The notes below the pieces were generated by a model. That model saw only the letters and a list, made by a program, of their open reading frames with translations, did not search any database and had not been told where the DNA came from. From the IMG/VR virus record IMGVR_UViG_3300042455_000873, positions 1-22,219 of that record: DNA of 22,219 nucleotides; one strand, given 5' to 3'. This document shows, in pieces, positions 1-5,442 of the stretch (positions are counted from its first letter, which is position 1; every line of letters starts with the position of its first letter). Source of the DNA: a virus. The position numbers and the translations under genes are program-made.

Positions 1-915
1 GCCATGCGACTGATTGCGCCACCATTGGACTATGCCGTCAGGTCTTGAAGCTTGGTGTCCATGCACTAGGCCGAGAATCATCTCGTTGTCACCCCAAACA
101 TCTAGGGCAAGTGACTCATCGTTAGCCTGCGGTTCGTAGAACTTGACTGGCAAGTCTGTTTCCTGTGCAAGCCTGGCAAGCTGGCGTTGGATATGCAATC
201 CCCAGTCATCGCTTGCTGTGCCTAGTTTCTGTCTGCCTGATCTCCAAGCACAATGGTTGGAGCCAACTGAGGCAGCAACTATTGGAGCGTAGTTAGCCAT
301 CAGCTTTAGGGTTTCCCACTCGAAAGTTGCCTCAAGGTCTACTTGTTGCATCAGGCTTAGATCGTTGGTTCGCATTGGGTTGCCACCTGACTCGAAGCCC
401 TCAATGCTGTCACCGACATTTAGGAAGTAGATAACATCTGGCTTTTCCTTTTTTAGATAGCTGGCAAGGTTGGCTTGCTTCTCAGCGATGCGTTCAATCA
501 GCTCAGGTGTGCCACCTCGGATGTCACCTGCCTTGCCTGTCTGAGTATCTGACCAGCAGACAACAACAGCCTTCTCAAGTGTTTCTTTTGGCTTGGCAAT
601 TTTGAGTCCCTTGCGAGTGTTGGCATAAAGGGTTGGCAGGTCAATCTCGACTTCAGAGCGTGTTCTGAAGTTGAATCGCCAGCTAACTAACCAATCTCCA
701 CCCTCACGCTGTTGCCATCGGCTAGTGCGTATTGGGCCGTAAATCTCAATCTTGTCAGGGTCGAAACCTTGCTCAATTAGGAACTCATCAAAGTTAGGTT
801 GGTTGCCGGTAGTCGGTGGGGTTGTTGCCTCACCTAATGTGCCGTCAAACTCAACGGCTGGCCGCCAATCTTTCGGTGGTGTTACCTTTGGTGCTGGGAC
901 TAGATTCTCGAGCAT
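1..915 (-). CDS. Metallophosphoesterase-like phage protein (C-terminus beyond window)
   Basis: The open frame starts at an ATG at 915 behind a GGAAAG ribosome site and runs off the left edge, giving 305 residues without a stop. Visible calcineurin-type phosphoesterase motifs are WSDTQTGKAG (about residues 121-130), a GDS in FLNVGDSIEGF (about 165-175), GSNHCAW (about 217-223) and LVHGHQ near the end of the visible part. These match the metal-binding motif series DxH/Q, GDxxD/E, GNH and GHxH with some substitutions (SDTQ, GSNH). Proteins of this type are common in actinophage early regions, but their substrate is unknown; nuclease or phosphatase activity is inference. It overlaps the end of the preceding gene by 16 bases. 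Confidence 0.75.
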   Translation of the reverse strand, partial: MLENLVPAPKVTPPKDWRPAVEFDGTLGEATTPPTTGNQPNFDEFLIEQGFDPDKIEIYGPIRTSRWQQREGGDWLVSWRFNFRTRSEVEIDLPTLYANTRKGLKIAKPKETLEKAVVVCWSDTQTGKAGDIRGGTPELIERIAEKQANLASYLKKEKPDVIYFLNVGDSIEGFESGGNPMRTNDLSLMQQVDLEATFEWETLKLMANYAPIVAASVGSNHCAWRSGRQKLGTASDDWGLHIQRQLARLAQETDLPVKFYEPQANDESLALDVWGDNEMILGLVHGHQASRPDGIVQWWRNQSHG

Positions 916-1124
916 GAGCACTCTTTCCGTCTGTGAGCCAAGATAGGTTTTTCGCTTATTGCGATTCCCCTGGCTGTTAGTTCTCTAGCGAGAGCTGGAG
1001 CTTTCCAAGACTCATTACTTACAGCATTGACAAGTATTACTTGATCCTTGCTGTCCAACGATTCCAAGATTGACCTTACCTTGCAGCTCGGTTTCCTCTG
1101 TGTCGGTGTCATTCCTTCTAGCAT
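900..1124 (-). CDS. Small basic protein, probable helix-turn-helix type
   Basis: A 74-residue protein. The ATG at 1124 has a good ribosome site (AAAGGG, six bases upstream), better than the internal ATG at 1112. The central part (LESLDSKDQVILVNAV, then ALARELTARGIAIS) looks like two or three helices ending in a helix-turn-helix pattern, followed by AHRRKECSC. That layout recalls small actinophage proteins with an 'LD..D...L..A' start and an 'S..TI..HR' recognition helix. DNA binding is inference. It overlaps the upstream gene by 110 bases in another frame and the metallophosphoesterase gene by 16 bases. Confidence 0.65.
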   Translation of the reverse strand: MLEGMTPTQRKPSCKVRSILESLDSKDQVILVNAVSNESWKAPALARELTARGIAISEKPILAHRRKECSCSRI

Positions 1125-1338
1125 TGTTTTCCCTTTCAGTTTCTCTTATCAAGTTTAGGGCTAAGTCCCCGATTTCTGGCTCAAGATAGTGCCACTCGAC
1201 TTGCATGATTCTTTCTAATAATCTGGCAAGGTTGCGCCTGATTGCTTCTAGGTCACTTGACCAAACTAGGTTCTCATCCTTTAGTAGGTTGATTGCCTCA
1301 AAGATTTCACGCTCATCGGCGTTTGTGAAGTGTGTCAT
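1015..1338 (-). CDS. Hypothetical acidic early protein
   Basis: A 107-residue protein of unknown function. The start ATG at 1338 overlaps the stop of a 40-residue upstream gene (ATGA) and follows a run of six G that can act as a ribosome site. The first 70 residues are predicted helical (EREIFEAINLLKDE, then LEAIRRNLARLLERI). The last 36 residues (rich in D, T, E, Q, ending TCQCCK) lie over the start of the next gene in another frame, and their odd composition suggests the tail is shaped by that overlap. No domain recognised. Confidence 0.6.
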   Translation of the reverse strand: MTHFTNADEREIFEAINLLKDENLVWSSDLEAIRRNLARLLERIMQVEWHYLEPEIGDLALNLIRETERENNARRNDTDTEETELQGKVNLGIVGQQGSSNTCQCCK

Positions 1339-1457
1339 TTGACCCCCCTAGTAAAGAAGGCTACAACTAAACTTTTCAGTTGCATCCTCTTGTATGCCCA
1401 ATGAACTCGAACGATACGCCAGTTGATAGGTTGCCTTTCAGCTCTGTGCTTTGCCAA
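1335..1457 (-). CDS. Small basic protein, 40 residues (TTG start)
   Basis: Reading from a TTG at 1457 gives MAKHRAERQPINWRIVRVHW followed by a basic and then hydrophobic stretch, ending in GVK at a TGA that overlaps the next ATG (ATGA, 1335-1338). GAGGG lies just upstream of the TTG. The ORF fills an otherwise empty gap of about 100 bases and is joined to its downstream neighbour by the overlap used throughout this operon, which supports it as a gene. It overlaps the end of the upstream gene by 20 bases. Function unknown. Confidence 0.45.
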   Translation of the reverse strand: MAKHRAERQPINWRIVRVHWAYKRMQLKSLVVAFFTRGVK

Positions 1458-1665
1458 TGTCCCTCACCGCCTCGATGATTTCGACAACTCGCTCAAGAGT
1501 GTCAATGTCTATGGTGGTGCTTAGAACTCCGTCTTTGTGTAGTGAGTAGATCACTTGCTCGCTGAAATACTCAGCCATGTCTTTTGCGCCTCGCTCGTAT
1601 CCTTTAGCAAAGGCTTTCTCTCTGCCTCTGCGGATGTGATAAGCCCAGTCAAACCTAAAGCTCAT
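1438..1665 (-). CDS. Hypothetical small early protein
   Basis: A 75-residue protein. The ATG at 1665 overlaps the stop of the upstream 47-residue gene (ATGA). The N-terminal half is basic and aromatic (FRFDWAYHIRRGREKAFAKG) and includes a GYERGAKDMAEYFSEQ helix; the C-terminal half is a predicted helix (TLERVVEIIEAVRDIG). The pattern 'G..A..G...G...A' in the first half also occurs in the 66-residue gene at 1787-1987 (EGFKAGVRYQRESVLDFI), so the two may be related small proteins. No function recognised. Confidence 0.65.
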   Translation of the reverse strand: MSFRFDWAYHIRRGREKAFAKGYERGAKDMAEYFSEQVIYSLHKDGVLSTTIDIDTLERVVEIIEAVRDIGKAQS

Positions 1666-1805
1666 TTCTCTACCTCACCCAGGATTGCCTTAGCTCGGTA
1701 CTCGATGTCTTTGGCTGTCTTGACAAGTTCGGCCAGCTCTTTGTTTATCATCGCCAAGCGAGCCTCAAACTCAAGCAACTTGATGTCTATTTCTTTTGGC
1801 CCCAT
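1662..1805 (-). CDS. Small coiled-coil protein, 47 residues
   Basis: An ATG at 1805 with the upstream purine run GAAAGGAAAA as ribosome site opens a 47-residue frame beginning MGPKEIDIKLLEFEARLAMI and ending GEVEK at a TGA that overlaps the next ATG (ATGA). The whole protein is predicted helical, with a heptad-like spacing of L, I and A. It fills what would otherwise be a 120-base gap and overlaps the end of the upstream gene by 19 bases. Function unknown; coiled-coil self-association or partner binding is a guess. Confidence 0.6.
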   Translation of the reverse strand: MGPKEIDIKLLEFEARLAMINKELAELVKTAKDIEYRAKAILGEVEK

Positions 1806-1987
1806 TGTGTTTTCCTTTCGGCTAGGTGTGCTTCCATGTCAATTCGGTACTGACCTTCTATCTCGTCAGCGATGTCTTGAGCTGTGATGGCTACATTCTG
1901 CTCTTGGTGGATGCGGATAAAGTCAAGGACTGACTCTCTCTGGTATCTAACGCCAGCCTTGAATCCCTCTGTGTAAAGTGTCTGCAT
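1787..1987 (-). CDS. Hypothetical small early protein
   Basis: A 66-residue protein starting at ATG 1987, two bases after the stop of the upstream gene. It is mostly helical and charged (EGFKAGVRYQRESVLDFIRI, then DIADEIEGQYRID). Its end overlaps the start of the 47-residue gene by 19 bases. No domain recognised. Its N-terminal pattern resembles that of the gene at 1438-1665. Confidence 0.65.
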   Translation of the reverse strand: MQTLYTEGFKAGVRYQRESVLDFIRIHQEQNVAITAQDIADEIEGQYRIDMEAHLAERKTQWGQKK

Positions 1988-1989
1988 GA

Positions 1990-2232
1990 TTACCTCGATG
2001 AGATGTTGTATTCAGGGTCAACATAAATTTCAATGTTGTCCACGATCTCGATAACCCTGGCGATTGCTTTGGTCGGTGTTGGGTAGGCAGCCTTGATGAG
2101 TTGTAGCACCTCGTTTTTCATTAGCATCCTGCCCATGTAGATTCCGTCTGACTTGGCAACACCAAAGTTGTATTGGTGAGGCTGGAAATCGGTTACTGCG
2201 AACTCAATCTCTTGAGGGTTATAGTTAGGCAT
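1990..2232 (-). CDS. Hypothetical early protein
   Basis: An 80-residue protein. The ATG at 2232 lies inside the end of the upstream gene (8-base overlap), as expected for translational coupling. The sequence mixes strand-like segments (IEFAVTDFQPHQYNFGVA, then NIEIYVDPEYN) around a helix (NEVLQLIKAAYPTPTKAIAR). This is an ordinary small globular pattern without a recognised family. Confidence 0.65.
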   Translation of the reverse strand: MPNYNPQEIEFAVTDFQPHQYNFGVAKSDGIYMGRMLMKNEVLQLIKAAYPTPTKAIARVIEIVDNIEIYVDPEYNISSR

Positions 2233-2407
2233 TTGCTCTCATTTCTTTATAGGTTGACTTGATGTGTTCTACTAGCTCAATGCGAGCCTTAGCCTCGTTG
2301 CGGCTAACTGAGTCCATGCCAGGGATACCAGCTTGGAGCGTGAACTGGTTCTCAGTCCAGCGTTGAGCCTCGGCGATTATGCGTTCGGCTAGTTGTTGTT
2401 CGTTCAT
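2225..2407 (-). CDS. Small helical early protein
   Basis: I place the start at ATG 2407, which overlaps the stop of the upstream membrane protein gene (ATGA) and follows AAAGGAAAG. A longer open frame extends to 2521 but would run through that gene. This gives 60 residues beginning MNEQQLAERIIAEAQRWTEN, with a GIPGMD turn and a second helix (ARIELVEHIKSTYKEM). No family recognised. Confidence 0.6.
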   Translation of the reverse strand: MNEQQLAERIIAEAQRWTENQFTLQAGIPGMDSVSRNEAKARIELVEHIKSTYKEMRANA

Positions 2408-2565
2408 CTGCTTTCCTTTGTGAACTCGTTGATGGTAGTAAAGAAGGCAATCAGCATGGCGATTACTCCAATGCCGTAACCGAGTCCGACATGGAACTCT
2501 TGGATTTTCCAGCTTCCCCAAAGGATTATTGCTAGTGCGATTATGTATAAATAGAATTTCAGCAT
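2404..2565 (-). CDS. Small membrane protein, 53 residues
   Basis: ATG at 2565 with AAGGAAAAG immediately upstream. The product begins MLKFYLYIIALAIILWGSWK and continues through a second hydrophobic segment (about residues 27-42, GLGYGIGVIAMLIAFF) to a polar tail ending KESR. It therefore has two predicted membrane helices joined by a short loop. It ends in ATGA overlapping the next start. The N-terminus (ML-K-[LF]-x-[IL]-Y) resembles that of the adjacent 54-residue protein, so the two are probably paralogues. Function unknown; the lysis holin lies elsewhere. Confidence 0.6.
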   Translation of the reverse strand: MLKFYLYIIALAIILWGSWKIQEFHVGLGYGIGVIAMLIAFFTTINEFTKESR

Positions 2566-2575
2566 TTTCTTTTCC

Positions 2576-2740
2576 TTACTTGATTAGATCTTTAGCTAAT
2601 GAGTGAACTGTGATTAGGAAGGCAACAAGCACACCGACAACACCGATGATGACGCCGAGTGTTGGAAGTGTGAGTTGAATGATGAAGCTGGACAGCATAA
2701 TGACTGCCAGCGATAGAGCGTAGATAAATAGCTTGAGCAT
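2576..2740 (-). CDS. Small membrane protein, 54 residues
   Basis: The ATG at 2740 shares one base with the stop of the upstream gene (TAATG). The product begins MLKLFIYALSLAVIMLSSFI and has a second long hydrophobic segment (about residues 26-45, PTLGVIIGVVGVLVAFLITV), then the short tail HSLAKDLIK. Two membrane helices are predicted. Ten bases separate its stop from the next start, which also encodes a two-helix protein. This looks like a tandem duplication of a small membrane protein in the early operon. Function unknown. Confidence 0.6.
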   Translation of the reverse strand: MLKLFIYALSLAVIMLSSFIIQLTLPTLGVIIGVVGVLVAFLITVHSLAKDLIK

Positions 2741-2910
2741 TATGCACCTAGCTTTTCTGCCTGAGCTGCGGTGATGAAGTTGTGGTATCTAAGTGCCACG
2801 ATCAGGTTGCTTGGGCTAAAGCTTGCAATTAGCTCGTTTAGTAGCTTCTCTGCATCTGCTGGGTTTGCGCCCTTGCTTACCAGTCTTGCAATCATTTTTT
2901 CTGTGTTCAC
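2740..2910 (-). CDS. Small hypothetical protein, first gene of the left early operon
   Basis: I choose the GTG at 2910, preceded by AAAGGGAG at good spacing. The longer frame to 2958 would begin inside the probable promoter. This gives 56 residues, beginning MNTEKMIARLVSKGANPADA and ending AQAEKLGA. The pattern is two helix-loop-helix units (about 5-30 and 34-55), like a small adaptor or DNA-binding fold, but no family is recognised. As the first gene after the promoter at about 2950, it heads the run of small genes to its left. Confidence 0.6.
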   Translation of the reverse strand: MNTEKMIARLVSKGANPADAEKLLNELIASFSPSNLIVALRYHNFITAAQAEKLGA

Positions 2911-2948
2911 TTTGGTACTCCCTTTCTGACCTATCTGGTCATAAGTAG

Positions 2949-2957
2949 AGAATAGCA
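2949..2957 (-). promoter_or_regulatory. Probable extended -10 promoter of the left early operon
   Basis: The minus strand reads TGCTATTCT (extended -10 TGn plus TATTCT at 2949-2954). A TTGTCA at 2975-2980 is 20 bases upstream, too far for an ideal -35, so the extended -10 probably carries the promoter. Transcription would start near 2942, about 30 bases before the GTG at 2910. The word TGCTATTnT recurs before the glycosyltransferase operon. Confidence 0.45.
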
Positions 2958-2982
2958 CAGTTTTTGCCTTTTTCTGACAATT

Positions 2983-2999
2983 TTGCCAAATTTAGGCAA
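2983..2999. promoter_or_regulatory. Inverted repeat, candidate operator
   Basis: The 17-base word TTGCCAAATTTAGGCAA has arms TTGCC/GGCAA around an AT-rich centre. It lies just upstream of the candidate promoter at 2949, where a regulator could act. Its core (CCTAAATTTGG on the minus strand) differs at one base from CCTAAATTAGG at 6307-6317, next to the replication leader. The rest of the 2911-3023 intergenic space holds only AT-rich sequence. Confidence 0.4.
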
Positions 3000-3023
3000 T
3001 TATCGGCGTGTCGGAATAAAGGG

Positions 3024-3419
3024 CTAGTTGAGGGTTTTGACGCTGATTGTGGCCCCTGGCTCGATGCCTTCGGCGTAGAGCTTCCTAGCTGAGATGCGTA
3101 CTATTCGGGAGTCATCGGTGATTACTGTGCCTGTTAGGGAATCCCCGACTGCCCTGATGAGCTTATCGAGATCGGGGGAAACGCTGGGTAGTGGTCTGGT
3201 GACTGTCTTGGGCTTGGGCATATAAAAGTTGACTACCAGCTCACAAGGGTCATCTATGAGAGTCCAGTTATCGGGTAGGGATTCTGTTGCTGCCTCTGCG
3301 ATTGCCTTACGCCAAGCCTTATGCTTCGAGCTGTTGACCTGAACGATTCTGCCCTGCATAATGGCGTGTGATCCTTGGCTGGCTGGGTCACCGGTAACGC
3401 TAAAGCTTACCTCTGCCAT
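3024..3419 (-). CDS. rusA: RusA-like Holliday junction resolvase
   Basis: A 131-residue protein starting at ATG 3419; an in-frame TTG six codons earlier is less likely. The RusA signature is clear: SPDLDKLIRAVGDSLTG (about 81-97) followed by VITDDSRI (99-106), which holds the conserved aspartates (D83, D85, D102, D103) that bind metal in this family of dimeric endonucleases. The N-terminal strand FSVTGDPASQGSHA is also typical. Such enzymes cut four-way junctions left by recombination or replication and help prepare DNA for packaging. It follows the SSB-like and small membrane protein genes and is the last gene before the 113-base intergenic space. Confidence 0.88.
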   Translation of the reverse strand: MAEVSFSVTGDPASQGSHAIMQGRIVQVNSSKHKAWRKAIAEAATESLPDNWTLIDDPCELVVNFYMPKPKTVTRPLPSVSPDLDKLIRAVGDSLTGTVITDDSRIVRISARKLYAEGIEPGATISVKTLN

Positions 3420-3567
3420 GTAGTTCCCATGCTCCAATTATGGCAGCAAGGGTGTAAAGAATACCGAAGGTTAGCCCCAAGCCACCTAGAACGCTTTTAG
3501 TTTGCGTAGAGAGGTTTATCAGTATGCCGGCGGTGATGGCTGGGACTAACCAACGGAGATTACTCAA
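3400..3567 (-). CDS. Small membrane protein, 55 residues (TTG start)
   Basis: A TTG at 3567 overlaps the TGA of the SSB-like gene by four bases (TTGA), with AGGGAG about eleven bases upstream. The frame gives MSNLRWLVPAITAGILINLS, then a second hydrophobic segment (about residues 27-47, LGGLGLTFGILYTLAAIIGAW), ending at a TAG at 3400. Two membrane helices are predicted. It overlaps the start of rusA by 20 bases. Without it, 144 bases would be non-coding in a very compact region. Function unknown. Confidence 0.6.
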   Translation of the reverse strand: MSNLRWLVPAITAGILINLSTQTKSVLGGLGLTFGILYTLAAIIGAWELHGRGKL

Positions 3568-3896
3568 AAGGGAAGTGACTCCCTGTGTGTTGGCTCAAAG
3601 ATTTCCTTGATTGCCGATAGTGGCTCTGCTGGAACTACCTTTGGGTTGTTGATGCTGACCTTGATTGACTGCTTGGCTTCGCCCTCTTTGTTAGTCCAGT
3701 TGTCTATCTCTGATGAGTAGAGTCCCTCGACCTGAAGGGTGTCACCGACCTCGAAGGTTGTTGGCTGTGCAAGCCAGACTGTGTAACGCTTGTTGATTGT
3801 TTCGCCAGCCTTGCTTTGGAATGATTCTACTAGCTCGATGCCTTTGCCCTCGTAAAATACTCGGCTAATTGCACCCTTTACTTTGATTATTGCCAT
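3564..3896 (-). CDS. SSB-like single-stranded DNA-binding protein
   Basis: Start placed at ATG 3896, with GGAAACAAGAG upstream; the frame extends to 3938 but lacks a better start. The 110-residue product has an OB-fold-like strand pattern (IIKVKGAISRVFYEG, then RYTVWLAQPTTFEVGDTLQVEG, then QSIKVSINNPKVV) and ends in ESLPF. That ending resembles the acidic-LPF tip by which bacterial SSB recruits partner proteins. It sits between the DnaB and RusA genes, where a replication SSB would be expected. The assignment rests on pattern and context, not on clear identity to a named SSB. Confidence 0.65.
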   Translation of the reverse strand: MAIIKVKGAISRVFYEGKGIELVESFQSKAGETINKRYTVWLAQPTTFEVGDTLQVEGLYSSEIDNWTNKEGEAKQSIKVSINNPKVVPAEPLSAIKEIFEPTHRESLPF

Positions 3897-3927
3897 CTCT
3901 TGTTTCCTTATCTCTTGTTGTTTTACT

Positions 3928-4203
3928 CTAGTGGTCACCTATGACATGGTTGGGGTTGGTGCAGTCAAGGTGTCCACAAGACCTAGTGCCTGGCAAGACT
4001 GGCTTGCCGTCAAATAGTGGGATGGTGAGCGTAAGCTTGTCAAACTCTCCCTGCCAAGGGATACACTTCTCGGATCCATACTTGATGACGAGAGCTTTAT
4101 GCATCCGACAGGATTGGCACTTGAGGTCTTTACGCTTACGCTTTTGAGTGTTGACCTTCCAAGTAGAGCCACACCGACAGCACAAAGCAACATTGTCATC
4201 CAC
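3928..4203 (-). CDS. Zinc-ribbon / HNH-like small protein
   Basis: A 91-residue protein from a GTG at 4203, nine bases after the DnaB stop. It carries two CxxC pairs (C8/C11 and C29/C32) that make a zinc ribbon, with a basic linker (TQKRKRKDLK). A second part has C47 and the motif RSCGHLDCTNPNHV (75-87), which is the His/Cys-rich half of many phage HNH endonucleases. An active nuclease is not certain, because no complete HNH triad is visible. Its place inside the replication genes is common for phage HNH proteins. Confidence 0.6.
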   Translation of the reverse strand: MDDNVALCCRCGSTWKVNTQKRKRKDLKCQSCRMHKALVIKYGSEKCIPWQGEFDKLTLTIPLFDGKPVLPGTRSCGHLDCTNPNHVIGDH

Positions 4204-4212
4204 GCCATAATC

Positions 4213-5442
4213 TTAGCCGACCACTCTGGAAAGATAACCCTCAAACCTCAGAGCGACTTCACCGAGTCCACCATGTCGGTTCTTAGCTACCTTCATTATC
4301 ATCTGACTCTTTTGCCACTCAAACTGATCCTCGTCAACCTGCCGTCTGTGAAGCAAGATAACAGCATCGGCATCCTGCTCGATACCACCTGAATCTCTAA
4401 GGTCAGCCATGTCAGGTTCAGAATCTCTGCGCTGCTCAGGGCCTCGGTTGAGCTGGGCTAAAGCTATGACCGGCACATTCAAATCTCTAGCTAGGTTCTT
4501 GAGTCCGATTGAGATGTCAGTAATCATTTCATAACGCTTTCGACCCTTCTCGGTGTCTTGAATCAAACCGAGGTAGTCAACAACTATGGCTTGGAGTCCG
4601 TTGTTTCCTTTTACGCTGTTTGCTAAGGCTCGTATCTGCATTAGGTTTTGACCTGACTTGTCATGGATAGCAAGCTGGTGAGATTGAATGTCTTGTCTGA
4701 CTTTGGCAATCTTTACCCAGTCATGATCCCTAAGAGTTCCCTTCTCGATGTTGCCGATGTAAACCTCAGCTTCCATGCTGATGATTCGGTTGTAGAGTTC
4801 ACTTTTGCCCATCTCTAGGCTGTGAAAAGATACAGGGCCAGTCTTAGATAGTTCCCAAGCAATCTGCAACCCAACGATTGTCTTACCAACACCAGGTCTT
4901 GCACCGATGATGTATAAAGCACCTGGTCGGAATCCTGCAATGACTTCGTTGAGTAGAGGCCAAGGGCTTTCAGGGTAATGCTTTGGCTTGTCTATCTCAT
5001 CAAGGTAAGGGATTAGCTCATCGGCAACATAGCTTGGCTTGACTGCCGAGTTACGATCTATGAGGTTATCAATTTCTTTTTTAGCTGTGTCAAAGACTGT
5101 GGCTAAGTCCTCGTGCTGAGCCTTGCTGTGAATCATTGTTCCGGCAACAGCTAACCTGCGTCTTGTAGCTTCCTCGATTACCTTGCTGGCGTAGAACTTG
5201 ACAGAGGCAGCAGTCGGGGTAGCTGTGATTACATCGTGTAGGTAGCTCGCTAGTTTTGGCAGAGCTGCACCCACAGTCATAACATCTATCGGTTGGCGAT
5301 TGGCCTTCATCTCCAGAATGGTTTTGTAGATACGCTCATTCTGTATGTCATCAAAGTCGCTGGGTGCGAGTGTCAGTTCCTCAAGTGCCTTGCCGTTGGT
5401 CAGCAGGATTGATCCGATTACCGATTGCTCAAACTGTGTCAT
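4213..5442 (-). CDS. dnaB: Replicative DNA helicase, DnaB family
   Basis: A 409-residue protein of near-standard length for a phage DnaB. The N-terminal domain (about 1-100, FEQSVIGSILLTNGKA) binds primase and loader. The RecA-type ATPase domain has Walker A GARPGVGKT (180-188), a catalytic-Glu region SFHSLEMGK (205-213), Walker B IVVDYLGLI (286-294), a sensor ALAQLNRGPEQR (327-338) and the DnaB4 motif SGGIEQDADAVILLHR. It unwinds DNA at the fork as a ring hexamer. The ATG at 5442 overlaps the stop of the initiator gene (ATGA), so the two are translationally coupled, like lambda O and P or phage initiator-helicase pairs. Confidence 0.95.
   Translation of the reverse strand: MTQFEQSVIGSILLTNGKALEELTLAPSDFDDIQNERIYKTILEMKANRQPIDVMTVGAALPKLASYLHDVITATPTAASVKFYASKVIEEATRRRLAVAGTMIHSKAQHEDLATVFDTAKKEIDNLIDRNSAVKPSYVADELIPYLDEIDKPKHYPESPWPLLNEVIAGFRPGALYIIGARPGVGKTIVGLQIAWELSKTGPVSFHSLEMGKSELYNRIISMEAEVYIGNIEKGTLRDHDWVKIAKVRQDIQSHQLAIHDKSGQNLMQIRALANSVKGNNGLQAIVVDYLGLIQDTEKGRKRYEMITDISIGLKNLARDLNVPVIALAQLNRGPEQRRDSEPDMADLRDSGGIEQDADAVILLHRRQVDEDQFEWQKSQMIMKVAKNRHGGLGEVALRFEGYLSRVVG

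Noticed and set aside
752-946. 64-residue plus-strand frame opposite the metallophosphoesterase gene
   Set aside because: The minus strand is open for over 300 codons with phosphoesterase motifs; the plus frame is a shadow.
3939-4244. 101-residue minus-strand frame overlapping the zinc-ribbon gene
   Set aside because: Its sequence lacks motifs and it competes with the frame that has two CxxC pairs and the GHLDCTNPNHV motif; judged a shadow.
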